A DNA stretch of 44,787 nt from Bacteroidales bacterium UBA6431 (GTDB lineage Bacteria; Bacteroidota; Bacteroidia; Bacteroidales; UBA932). The translations under genes were made by a program, and so were the position numbers. Where the stretch lies: assembly GCA_002439095.1 (NCBI GenBank), contig DJOT01000039.1:1-44787 (forward strand), given 5' to 3'. Below the pieces are notes generated by a model. The model was not told where the DNA came from. It saw only the letters and a program-made list of their open reading frames with translations, and did no database searches. Below, one piece after another: positions 1-7,612 of the stretch (position 1 is the stretch's first letter; each line of letters begins with the position of its first letter).

Positions 1-11
1 TTTCATCGAAC

Positions 12-2291
12 TCACGTTAATTTATTGTCAATATAGACCACAGCTTGTTTTTCGTACGTCTTCTTTTGCTCTTCAGCATTATATCCTAAGTCGCTGCTAT
101 ATAATTTGGATCCAGTTAGGTCACCAGTATGAACCTTATCGTCAGCTTTTGTGCTATTGAAGTATATATAATACTTAGCTCCTCCTGCTGATGGGTAAGC
201 ATCTGTTTTTAAGCTAACCGCTGATTTTTCTGTTTCATCATTGCCGATAACCTCAAATTTGCAGCCGTTAAAGGTGACTTTATATGAAACCGTTGTTTTC
301 TCCCTGTAGGTATACAAAAACTTGCTTGCCGCTTTGAATACACAATTATCAAAAATGTACTCATCGGCTGTGTAAGTCTGGAGATTATAATGATCTTTTG
401 ACTCCTGAACAAATGTGCAGTTCTTGAATGTTGCCTTTGCCCCAGTGTAAGCAAACTGTCCAACAAGAGTGCAGTCCTCGAAGTGCAGTTCTTTTGCATG
501 TGCAAAGCCTTTATAGTCGCCATTAGTAGAAACTATCTTCATGTTTTTGAAAGTGGCTGATGCACCCTTCAAAGAATAGTCTGTTCCGTATTCTGATCCT
601 TGTTGATCTGTGCCAACCTTGTACGAAGTTTTGTCTATCCCATTGCCTATGAATGTGATGGAGAGATCCTTGTCTGCTGCCACGTTCTTATTATATAACG
701 TATAATCTCCGTCAGCTATTTTCAATGTTACTTTTGCTCCTTTTTGTGATGAAGAAAGGACAGTTTCCAGCCCCTCCTGTGAGGTGACTGGGGTCACACC
801 TTCCTTGGTGACAACGTAGGTGGCAGGGTTGTCTGAGACTTTGGTGGATTGGTAACCGGAGGCTACGAAGTTGCCGCCGAGGTTGTCATCTCCAGTAGAA
901 GGGTCATAGTTGATGAATGTTCCGCCTGTTACAGTGATCGTACTTTGTGGTGTACCATTATTCTTGTTAAGCACATAATACTTGCCGTTCCATGGTTGTT
1001 CGGAGCTGAATGTGCCCCCATTAATCACAATGTCTCCACCATAGGCATACACACAGGAATTAGCCAAACCGTTTGCGTCTTTCCCGACAGAATACTCGCC
1101 ACCATTAATAGTGACTTTGCCTCCTTGAGCCGCCCATACAGCTACATTGTCTCCTCCTGTTCCTCCATATACACTGCCTTCACCATTGATTTCAAGATCT
1201 CCTGAAACACGTATGGCTGCGTCTGTACCCTTGTTCGTTATCTTTTTTCCGTTGAGGTTGAGAACTACACTTTTTCCTGCGGCGAGATCAAGAGCCTTGT
1301 CAATATCAATATCAGAGGTGAGTGTGGCGGAGCCGCCGTTCTTGAAGATGGCCTGTAGAGCAGATGTGGTGCTGATCATCCCCACGTTGTTGTCGCTTTC
1401 AAATCCAGGCTCAACTACGATGTTGAAGTTCTGGGTGGAGGTGAGGAGGGAGCCGTAGATGTTGGTGCGCCAGTTGGCCTGGAGAGGGGCGTTAGGCACA
1501 ACGATGTCAGCATCCTGAAGACCGTCCTTGGTCAGGGTAATGTTGTGGATGGATGACTTGTCCTTGCCAGCAAGCACGTAAGTTGTGGCGAGGTAACGGT
1601 AATCAGCACCGCTTATAGAAAGTTTCTCAGACTCGGCTGGGATAGTGTTTGCTGCAAAAACAACATCGGCAGAGCCTGCAACAGAAGCGTCAGCAAAGTT
1701 GAGAACCTTTGCCGCTCCGCTGACCTTGATGCCGGTCTTGGTGACAGCCCCACCTGCTTTTTCGAAATCTTCCCACTCAGCAGCAGTAACCCCGAAGTTA
1801 ATCTGGGCGAACGGCCTTTTAAGTTTAACTTCCTCAGTCTTGTCTCCTGTGACCTTATATGACGCCACATAGTTGTAGAATGCATCGCGGGTCTCATCAT
1901 TGGCAAGAGCGTCCGTATAATCCACAGTCAGAGTCTTCTTGTCAGCATCAACGGTATAGCCCTTGACACCATCCTTATATGCCCAGAAAAGGAACTGATA
2001 GGTCTTGCCGGTGACGAGCGTGGCGGAGAAGGTGGCCTTGCCTCCATTCATGTTCTCAACCTTGTCAAGGGCTGCAATATGTTTGCCGGCCTCATCATAG
2101 ATGTAGCAGGCGACCTTGTCCACGGTGTTGCCGTCTGCGATGACCGCCTTGGTGCCGATGAGCGGCGAGGTGACGCTGAAGTTGACAGTGGCCTCATTGC
2201 CTTCGGCTGTCCCGTTCAGCTCCTTGGTGCAGGAGGCGGCTGCGATCCCTGCGAGGGCCGTCACTGCGAGAAGTTTAAAAATGTTCTTCAT
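12..2291 (-). CDS. Fimbrillin-like (DUF6562-type) lipoprotein with C-terminal beta-helix
   Basis: 759 aa. The N-terminus is a lipoprotein signal ending in an AAASC lipobox (Cys about 21), so the protein is probably anchored at the outer membrane and surface exposed. Residues about 30-305 resemble the DUF6562/fimbrillin fold: an FLFWAYKDG strand, the motif KRPFAQINF, and the domain-closing pattern NWRTNIYGSLLT...PGF. The remaining part (about 310-759) is rich in short repeats such as ITVTGGTF and VTINGGEY, typical of a right-handed parallel beta-helix; this could be an adhesive or glycan-binding stalk. It is the last gene of an operon with the DUF6562-like lipoprotein 28 bp upstream and the split DUF3575 gene before that. 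The stop codon lies just inside the window, so the gene is complete. The tip-adhesin role is inferred; the ligand is unknown. Confidence 0.75.
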   Translation of the reverse strand: MKNIFKLLAVTALAGIAAASCTKELNGTAEGNEATVNFSVTSPLIGTKAVIADGNTVDKVACYIYDEAGKHIAALDKVENMNGGKATFSATLVTGKTYQFLFWAYKDGVKGYTVDADKKTLTVDYTDALANDETRDAFYNYVASYKVTGDKTEEVKLKRPFAQINFGVTAAEWEDFEKAGGAVTKTGIKVSGAAKVLNFADASVAGSADVVFAANTIPAESEKLSISGADYRYLATTYVLAGKDKSSIHNITLTKDGLQDADIVVPNAPLQANWRTNIYGSLLTSTQNFNIVVEPGFESDNNVGMISTTSALQAIFKNGGSATLTSDIDIDKALDLAAGKSVVLNLNGKKITNKGTDAAIRVSGDLEINGEGSVYGGTGGDNVAVWAAQGGKVTINGGEYSVGKDANGLANSCVYAYGGDIVINGGTFSSEQPWNGKYYVLNKNNGTPQSTITVTGGTFINYDPSTGDDNLGGNFVASGYQSTKVSDNPATYVVTKEGVTPVTSQEGLETVLSSSQKGAKVTLKIADGDYTLYNKNVAADKDLSITFIGNGIDKTSYKVGTDQQGSEYGTDYSLKGASATFKNMKIVSTNGDYKGFAHAKELHFEDCTLVGQFAYTGAKATFKNCTFVQESKDHYNLQTYTADEYIFDNCVFKAASKFLYTYREKTTVSYKVTFNGCKFEVIGNDETEKSAVSLKTDAYPSAGGAKYYIYFNSTKADDKVHTGDLTGSKLYSSDLGYNAEEQKKTYEKQAVVYIDNKLT

Positions 2292-2319
2292 AAATTATTG
2301 TTATTAAAGTTGTTGATAA

Positions 2320-3330
2320 TTAGTCTATCCTTATGTCGAAGTTTCCGTCGAAGCCCGGGTCCACCCCGATGCCGCCTCCCACTTCCTGCGTGAGGAAGCG
2401 GCCCCGCACCGTGGTAAGGTGGGCCCTCTTGAGCGGCACTTCTATCGAGCCGCTGCGTGAGAGGGTTTCCCCGGAAGTGTTCTGGAGTTCCACGGCCATC
2501 ATCACCGAGGCTTCGGTCCCGTTGGTGAGCACATAGTCGAATCCCAGCAGGGCTTCGTTTTCCCCCGAAGGGGTGATCTCAGAGTTGAGGCTGACTCCGA
2601 CCGACGAGTCGAACGGCCTGGCCGTGAAGATGTTGTACGCTGACGGGAGATACCCGGTGTAGCGTAGGTAGACCCGGTAGGCGGAGAAGTCGATGTCCGC
2701 CGCCTTAGGATTCTCGACATCCGCTTTGCGCGCCTCCATCACCTTGGTGATGAAGTCCTCGAGGTCGGTGGAGATGAAGCGAACCTTGGCAAGAGGCCTT
2801 TCGAGTCTGACCGGCACGACCGTCCGCGCGCCTGACCTGCCCCGTGCGACAGAGGCCTCGGCCGTGCCCCGGAATGCGTCCTTGTAGTCGGTGCACTCGC
2901 GTCCGCTGCAGTCCAGACGTATGTCGGAGAAGTCATCTATGTCATAGAAAGCCCCCGTCCCGTCGGCTCCGGAAAAGTCTGCCCATACGGCGAAGAGGTA
3001 CTTCCCCTCGGGGATGCTCAGCTTGAACTCCGCCTGTTTCTCGAACTGCGTCCCGCGCAGGAAAGTCTGGCTGTAGCGCGGAGTCTGTTCGGGCGAGCCG
3101 TCCGGCAGGAGTCTGTACGCCCTGACGGTATAGCGTGCAAGCCAGTCCTCCCGCGAGCCGGCCTTGGTATCGTATATTATGGTCTTGTAATCCCCGAAGC
3201 CCGAGAGGTCGAGATCCAGGACTACGGTGACTCCGGCGGGCTCGCTGTCCGGCCACTCGTGTATGCTGCAAGCCGATAGGGCAAACAGCGCCGAGACGAG
3301 GATAAGCGGGTATTTCAAAAACCTTCTCAT
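2320..3330 (-). CDS. FimB/Mfa2- or DUF6562-like fimbrial lipoprotein
   Basis: 336 aa. The signal peptide ends at a LSAC lipobox, followed by the HEWP motif common just after the lipid-modified cysteine in Bacteroidales fimbria-anchor proteins. Strand-rich body with YLFAVWADF, a DAFRGTAE segment and RPLAKVRFISTD, equivalent to the RPFAQINF motif of the downstream 759-aa protein. The two proteins therefore probably share a fold. Its start overlaps the stop of the DUF3575 gene by 4 bp (ATGA at 3327-3330), which suggests translational coupling. If the upstream gene is out of frame, ribosomes would not arrive at this start from the full-length reading. Likely role: cell-surface anchor or minor subunit of a fimbria-like structure. 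The family assignment is from motif memory, not from a search. Confidence 0.7.
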   Translation of the reverse strand: MRRFLKYPLILVSALFALSACSIHEWPDSEPAGVTVVLDLDLSGFGDYKTIIYDTKAGSREDWLARYTVRAYRLLPDGSPEQTPRYSQTFLRGTQFEKQAEFKLSIPEGKYLFAVWADFSGADGTGAFYDIDDFSDIRLDCSGRECTDYKDAFRGTAEASVARGRSGARTVVPVRLERPLAKVRFISTDLEDFITKVMEARKADVENPKAADIDFSAYRVYLRYTGYLPSAYNIFTARPFDSSVGVSLNSEITPSGENEALLGFDYVLTNGTEASVMMAVELQNTSGETLSRSGSIEVPLKRAHLTTVRGRFLTQEVGGGIGVDPGFDGNFDIRID

Positions 3331-3905
3331 CTCAGCGGAAATTTATAAGTGATTGAAATGCAGGCGTTGTCCAAACCGGTCCATGTGGTGCTGCCGCTTC
3401 CTGCCCAGGCCCCGCCCGGCTCGTTGTAGAAACGGTCATAATCAATGGAGTAAACGCCCGCGCCGAGCGAGAATTCGAGTTCCCAGCGCGAACCGCTCCC
3501 GAGAGGAAGCCTGTAGCCTATGCCGAGCCCGCCGCCCATGAGAGGGGAACGCCCGTCCTTGTCCTGATAGCGCCAGTCGCCGCCCGTGGCCACGTTGAAC
3601 CATGCAAGGCCGAAGTGCGCCCCGGCGAAAAGCCCCCGGACACGGGAGAAATTGTAGCGCAGCTCCGGCTGGATGGCGAAGTTGCGGAACTTGACGGTGC
3701 TGCTGAACCAGTCGAGGGCGGAGTAATGTACAGGAAAATGCAGCGAGACAGGACCGACGAGGTCAATCTCCGCAGCCACATTGCCGCTTAGCAGGAAGAG
3801 TTCGGGGATGTTGGTCTTGACACGGAGAACCCTCCCGCCGCGCGGGGAGGAAAGGGATTCGGCCTTCCCCTCCGGCTGTGAGAGATCCGGCGTGCACCGG
3901 AGCAC
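3327..3905 (-). CDS. DUF3575 outer-membrane domain, 3' part of a gene split by a G10 tract
   Basis: 192 aa from a GTG codon. The sequence from KTNIPELFLL onwards is a DUF3575 domain: alternating aromatic beta-strands, an LRYNFSRVRGLFAGAHFG hairpin and a C-terminus ending in TYKFPLR, as in small outer-membrane beta-barrels. There is no signal peptide of its own. Reading the same frame upstream past the GTG gives open sequence (WKYLELKYLPDQRAFRV...) that runs back to a run of ten G residues at 4032-4041. There it joins the 5' ORF 4006-4545 if one G is removed or two are added. The joined product would be 405 aa with signal peptide, OmpA-like domain and DUF3575. I regard this as the 3' half of one gene, currently out of frame, not an independent gene. 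Confidence 0.7.
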   Translation of the reverse strand: MLRCTPDLSQPEGKAESLSSPRGGRVLRVKTNIPELFLLSGNVAAEIDLVGPVSLHFPVHYSALDWFSSTVKFRNFAIQPELRYNFSRVRGLFAGAHFGLAWFNVATGGDWRYQDKDGRSPLMGGGLGIGYRLPLGSGSRWELEFSLGAGVYSIDYDRFYNEPGGAWAGSGSTTWTGLDNACISITYKFPLR

Positions 3906-4005
3906 GGCCGCATCTTTTGTCAGAGCCTGAGAAGCCGAAATCCAAGGAAGGTCGGAGAGTCTCCTCTTGACGCTGACCCGGAAAGCCCGCTGATCGGGTA
4001 AATAC

Positions 4006-4545
4006 TTAAGTTCTAGATATTTCCATGTTCTCCCCCCCCCCTATGCGTCTGAGTGCGGCTTCCTTGCCGCGCGCTCCGAGGGAGTCGGAACCCATGATTG
4101 CGAGAGCCTCATCCCGTCCGGCGAAATCACTGCCTGCCGCAACGGAATCAGAAATCTCCAGCCAACTGTGAGCCGTGGCAGAAGAGGAAGTAGGGGCGAG
4201 CCTGCCACGGAGGAATTCCGTCATCGTGGCGAGACGAGCCTCGGCGAGACGGGTATTGAGCCGCGAAGGGCCCTCGGGCGAGGCTCCGGCGCTGAAGTCC
4301 ACGGCGACTATTTCCCAAAGTCCTGACTGCCTGTCTTCCTCTATGCCACGCAAAAAGGCCTCCAGACGGATGCCGTTCTCCCTGAACTCCGGATCGTACA
4401 CTGACGAGCCGAGGCGGAAGTACACCACGTCGGATTTCTCAAGATTTTGCTGTGCACGGGCGCAGAGGGCAGAAGTCACCAACATCAACATGATCAGGAA
4501 GCTTCTGACTGTCCCCGTCAGCCTTTGTGAGAGGCTATTGGCCAT
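4006..4545 (-). CDS. OmpA-like N-terminal half of DUF3575 protein, frame-off at G10 tract
   Basis: 179 aa. Signal peptide (hydrophobic FLIMLMLVTSALC, probable cleavage after ARA). The mature part VVYFRLGSSVYDPEFRENGIRLEAFL resembles the periplasmic OmpA-like domain that precedes DUF3575 in Bacteroidales proteins. The reading frame passes into the G10 tract (4032-4041) and stops 9 codons later. With nine or twelve Gs it would continue as GGGRTWKYLELKYL and fuse to the DUF3575 ORF below it. The tract lies between domains, as expected of a contingency locus. First gene of the fimbria-like operon, with a promoter at about 4579-4609. Alternatives are a fixed frameshift pseudogene or a homopolymer sequencing error. 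Confidence 0.65.
   Translation of the reverse strand: MANSLSQRLTGTVRSFLIMLMLVTSALCARAQQNLEKSDVVYFRLGSSVYDPEFRENGIRLEAFLRGIEEDRQSGLWEIVAVDFSAGASPEGPSRLNTRLAEARLATMTEFLRGRLAPTSSSATAHSWLEISDSVAAGSDFAGRDEALAIMGSDSLGARGKEAALRRIGGGENMEISRT
4032..4041 (-). repeat. G10 homopolymer tract inside the DUF3575 gene
   Basis: Ten consecutive C on the plus strand, hence ten G in the coding strand. The tract sits exactly where the 5' ORF (OmpA-like) and the 3' ORF (DUF3575) change frame. The distance between the two frames is one base over a multiple of three, so 9 or 12 G restores a 405-aa protein and 10 G truncates it at 179 aa. Poly-G tracts of this length are classic slipped-strand sites. Confidence 0.85.
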
Positions 4546-4578
4546 AGGACTTTATCGCTTGTTTTCCAATTCCGGACG

Positions 4579-4609
4579 CAAATTTTAAAACATTTCTCAT
4601 GAAATGCAA
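4579..4609 (-). promoter_or_regulatory. Bacteroidota-type promoter for the fimbria-like operon
   Basis: On the minus strand TTTG is followed after 19 bp by TAAAATTTG, close to the consensus TTTG-N19-TAnnTTTG but with three instead of two bases inside the -7 box. The predicted start lies roughly 25-30 nt before the ATG at 4545. Confidence 0.45.
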
Positions 4610-4649
4610 ATTTTTCGCGGTTCATTTCGGTTCATGGCATCCTTTCTGA

Positions 4650-4666
4650 TAATTTTGTTAATTTTG
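4650..4666 (+). promoter_or_regulatory. Two overlapping -7 boxes upstream of the lipoprotein glycosidase
   Basis: TAATTTTG occurs twice, at 4650-4657 and 4659-4666, each a perfect TAnnTTTG match 48-57 bp before the ATG at 4714. No clear TTTG is seen 19-20 bp upstream, so this is a -7-only call. Confidence 0.4.
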
Positions 4667-4713
4667 TAGAATTGTCCGGGAAGTAAAACCACAGCCTCCC
4701 TGGATCGAATAAA

Positions 4714-6075
4714 ATGAAAGCCATAAATAAACTGACGCTCATCGCCCTGTCCGCCGCAGCGCTGGCCGGCTGCTCCCGCGATGCCGGGCTCGAGAACTAC
4801 AAGTCGCTCTGCCGTGACCATATATATGCTGACTATAAGCAGATGTACCGTGAAGGTGGCCGTGGCGCCTTTATCCATCCTTTCCTCACGCCGGGCAGCA
4901 AGAGCTACTCCAATGTCCTTTGGGACTGGGACTCGTATTTCTGTGATGTGGCGCTGAGGCAGATTCTGGAGGACACCGGGAACGAGGAGGACAGGGCGGA
5001 GGCTCTGGTGTATGAGAGAGGCTGCGTGCTCAACTACCTTGAGTATACGGACGCTTCCGATGGCTATATGCCTATAGTCATAGACTCCAATACCGATCCG
5101 CGTCTCATCAAGCCTGAGGATATCACATCCACCAATATGCACAAGCCTGTCATCGCGCAGCATGCGGCTTTCCTCACCCGTCAGTCCGGAGGTGACGCCG
5201 GATGGCTCAGGGAATACTTCCCGAAAATGGAGGCGTTCATCCGCAATTACATGACTTTGCACCGCGACTCCGCCACCGGGCTGCTGTATTGGCAGAACGA
5301 CCTTGCCATCGGAGTCGACACCGACCCTTCCACATTCTACAGGCCAGATAAAAGTTCGGGTTCGATATTCCTGAACTGCTTGATGTATAGGGAATTACTT
5401 GCGATGTCCTATCTTGCCGAGCAGCTCGGACTGGACAAGGGGAAATATGACGACATGGCCGAATCCCTCGCGGAAGCCGTGAGAACATGGTGCTGGGACG
5501 AAAAGGACGGGTTCTATTATTCGGTTGATCTCAATCTCCGTCCGGTGGATCTCAAGCCTCAGATAATATTCGGACATTCCATGATCCTTCACAAGGGGGC
5601 GCCGCGTGCGTATCCATGTCTGATACAGAGGTTTGGAGTCTGGTCGGGATTCATGGCGATGTGGTCCGGGATAGCCACGCCGGAGCAGGCGGAGCGGATG
5701 GTGAGGGAGAACCTGCTCGACCCGGAGACATTCAAGGGGGAGTACGGGGTGCGCACCCTCTCCAAAATGGAGAAAATGTACAGCATGGCCGCCACCCATA
5801 ACCCGTCCAACTGGTGTGGGCCGGTCTGGGGCATATCAAACTACCTGACTTTCTGCGGCCTGCTCAACTACGGATTCGACAGGGAGGCAAAGGATCTTGC
5901 CGAGGCCACGGTGCGGCTGTTCGGCCGGGATCTTGAGAGTTGTGGGGCGCTCCACGAATATTACGATCCCGATAGCGGAGAGCCTATAATCAACAAAGGT
6001 TTCCAGAACTGGAACTATCTTGTCCTCAATATGATAGACTATCTTGACGGACGGGGGAGCGTAAGCCCGTTCTGA
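4714..6075 (+). CDS. Lipoprotein glycoside hydrolase, GH63/MGH1-like (alpha/alpha)6 barrel
   Basis: 453 aa. The signal peptide ends with the LAGC lipobox, so the enzyme is lipid-anchored. The body has the signature of clan GH-G trehalase/glucosidase/mannosylglycerate-hydrolase relatives: LWDWDSYF near residue 70, IDSNTDPRLIKPED and NMHKPVIAQHAAF near 130-150, a WCWDEKDGFYY segment near 260, NPSNWCGPVWGISNYL near 365 and a C-terminal NWNYLVLNM. Length matches single-domain (alpha/alpha)6 members. The substrate (an alpha-glucoside or alpha-mannoside such as mannosylglycerate) cannot be assigned. It stands alone, divergent from the fimbria-like operon and convergent with der, 3 bp from its stop. 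No susCD pair is in the window. Confidence 0.7.
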   Translation: MKAINKLTLIALSAAALAGCSRDAGLENYKSLCRDHIYADYKQMYREGGRGAFIHPFLTPGSKSYSNVLWDWDSYFCDVALRQILEDTGNEEDRAEALVYERGCVLNYLEYTDASDGYMPIVIDSNTDPRLIKPEDITSTNMHKPVIAQHAAFLTRQSGGDAGWLREYFPKMEAFIRNYMTLHRDSATGLLYWQNDLAIGVDTDPSTFYRPDKSSGSIFLNCLMYRELLAMSYLAEQLGLDKGKYDDMAESLAEAVRTWCWDEKDGFYYSVDLNLRPVDLKPQIIFGHSMILHKGAPRAYPCLIQRFGVWSGFMAMWSGIATPEQAERMVRENLLDPETFKGEYGVRTLSKMEKMYSMAATHNPSNWCGPVWGISNYLTFCGLLNYGFDREAKDLAEATVRLFGRDLESCGALHEYYDPDSGEPIINKGFQNWNYLVLNMIDYLDGRGSVSPF

Positions 6076-6078
6076 CCC

Positions 6079-7386
6079 TTATTTCTGCCTGAAGTAGATC
6101 TGGACAGGACAGCCGGTGAGGCTGAAACATTTGCGCAGCTGGTTCTCGACGAATCGCCTGTACGGTTCCTTGACATATTGCGGAAGGTTGCAGAAGAACG
6201 CGAAAGCCGGGAAGCGTGTAGGCAGCTGGGTGATGTATTTGATTTTCACGTATTTCCCCTTCCATGCCGGCGGCGGTGTCTCCTCCACTATAGGGAGCAG
6301 CGCCTCGTTGAGGCGTGCTGTAGGAATCTTGCGGCTGTAGTTGGCATAGACTTCTGTGGCTGCGCTGAGCACGTCCTGGATGCGCTGCATGTTAAGCACT
6401 GAGGTGAAGATCACAGGCACATCGTTGAACGGTGCCAGACGCTCCTGAAGGGCCTGCCGGTACTCTTTCATCGTATTGGAGTCCTTGGTGAAGAGATCCC
6501 ACTTGTTGACCACGACCACGCAGCCCTTGCGGTTGCGGACGATGAGGTTGAAGATGTTCATGTCCTGGGCCTCCATGCCGCTCGTGGCATCGATCATCAG
6601 GATGCAGACGTCGGAGTTCTCGATGGCGCGGATGGACCTCATCACGGAGTAGAACTCCAGGTCTTCGTGGACCTTGGCCTTGCGGCGTATGCCGGCCGTG
6701 TCCACGAGCATGAACTCGAATCCGAACTTGTTGTAATGGGTCTCGATTGAGTCGCGCGTTGTGCCGGCCACCGGGGTGACGATGTTCCTTTCCTGCCCCA
6801 GAAGGGCGTTGGTAAGGGATGATTTGCCCACGTTAGGCTTGCCGACTATTGTGATGCGCGGCAGCCCGGCATACGGGTCGGGGGTCTCCTCCTCCTTGGG
6901 AAGCGCTGCGCAGACGGCATCCAGAAGGTCTCCCGTACCGCTTCCGTTGGCTGCGGAGATGCTGTAGATCTCCCCGAGCCCGAGAGAATAGAACTGGTAG
7001 GCGTCGAACATCTTGTCACCGGTGTCCACCTTGTTGACGCAGAGGATCACGGGCTTGCGGGTCCGGCGCAGGATGTCGGCAATCTCGGCGTCGTAGTCGG
7101 TGATGCCTGTGGCCGCTTCGACCATGAATATGATGAGGTCGGCCTCGTCGATGGCTATCTGGACCTGGGAGCGGATCGCGCTCTCGAAGACATCGTCCGA
7201 GTTGGTGGTGTAGCCGCCGGTGTCCACTACTGAGAACTCGCGGCCGCACCAGTCGCAGCGACCGTAGTGACGGTCACGTGTCACACCGGCAGTGTCGTCC
7301 ACGATGGCCTTGCGCATTCCGACAAGGCGGTTGAAGAGTGTCGATTTGCCTACGTTAGGCCTTCCTACTATCGCTACTATGCTCAT
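6079..7386 (-). CDS. der: Ribosome biogenesis GTPase Der (EngA)
   Basis: 435 aa with the ATG at 7384-7386; an upstream in-frame start would add 42 residues that do not belong to the family. Two tandem Era-like GTPase domains: G1 motifs GRPNVGKST (about 8-16) and GKPNVGKSS (about 178), G3 DTGG and DTAG, G4 NKVD and NKWD. They are followed by the KH-like C-terminal domain ending QIYFRQK. Der acts in maturation of the 50S ribosomal subunit. Length equals that of Bacteroidales Der. The start lies inside the 3' end of the small membrane protein gene (32-bp overlap), so the two are co-transcribed and probably translationally coupled, downstream of prs. Confidence 0.96.
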   Translation of the reverse strand: MSIVAIVGRPNVGKSTLFNRLVGMRKAIVDDTAGVTRDRHYGRCDWCGREFSVVDTGGYTTNSDDVFESAIRSQVQIAIDEADLIIFMVEAATGITDYDAEIADILRRTRKPVILCVNKVDTGDKMFDAYQFYSLGLGEIYSISAANGSGTGDLLDAVCAALPKEEETPDPYAGLPRITIVGKPNVGKSSLTNALLGQERNIVTPVAGTTRDSIETHYNKFGFEFMLVDTAGIRRKAKVHEDLEFYSVMRSIRAIENSDVCILMIDATSGMEAQDMNIFNLIVRNRKGCVVVVNKWDLFTKDSNTMKEYRQALQERLAPFNDVPVIFTSVLNMQRIQDVLSAATEVYANYSRKIPTARLNEALLPIVEETPPPAWKGKYVKIKYITQLPTRFPAFAFFCNLPQYVKEPYRRFVENQLRKCFSLTGCPVQIYFRQK

Positions 7387-7606
7387 ATAATTTACATTCT
7401 TTGCAGGCTTCCGTCTCTGTGCCGCCGCAGGACCTGCGCTGCAGCGCGGCATCTTCATCTTTATAGCAGCGGATGCCTCTCCTGCGCATCTCCTCGTTGG
7501 AGCCCACATCATAGTGCGGGAAGTCCTTCTTGCGGAAGAGGATGTTGAAGCAGAGCCCCACCACGCAAAGGAGCAGTATCACTGCCGTCAGGAGAAACAC
7601 CGCCAT
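7355..7606 (-). CDS. Small membrane protein with C-terminal Cys motif
   Basis: 83 aa. One N-terminal transmembrane helix (about residues 2-23) then a short cytoplasmic part with FPHYDVGSNEEMRRRGI and several cysteines (IRCYKDED, RSCGG, ACKECKLY). Similar short single-helix proteins with an 'N-EMR-RGI-C' segment occur in other Bacteroidota; the function is unknown to me. The cysteine arrangement could bind metal, but this is speculation. It lies 6 bp after prs and overlaps der by 32 bp, in the prs-der operon. Confidence 0.7.
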   Translation of the reverse strand: MAVFLLTAVILLLCVVGLCFNILFRKKDFPHYDVGSNEEMRRRGIRCYKDEDAALQRRSCGGTETEACKECKLYEHSSDSRKA

Positions 7607-7612
7607 AATTAA

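Noticed and set aside
7387..7512. N-terminal extension of Der by 42 residues
   Set aside because: The extra sequence lies inside the small membrane protein gene and is Cys/Met/Ala-rich without family similarity; Der begins at MSIVAIVGRPNVG.
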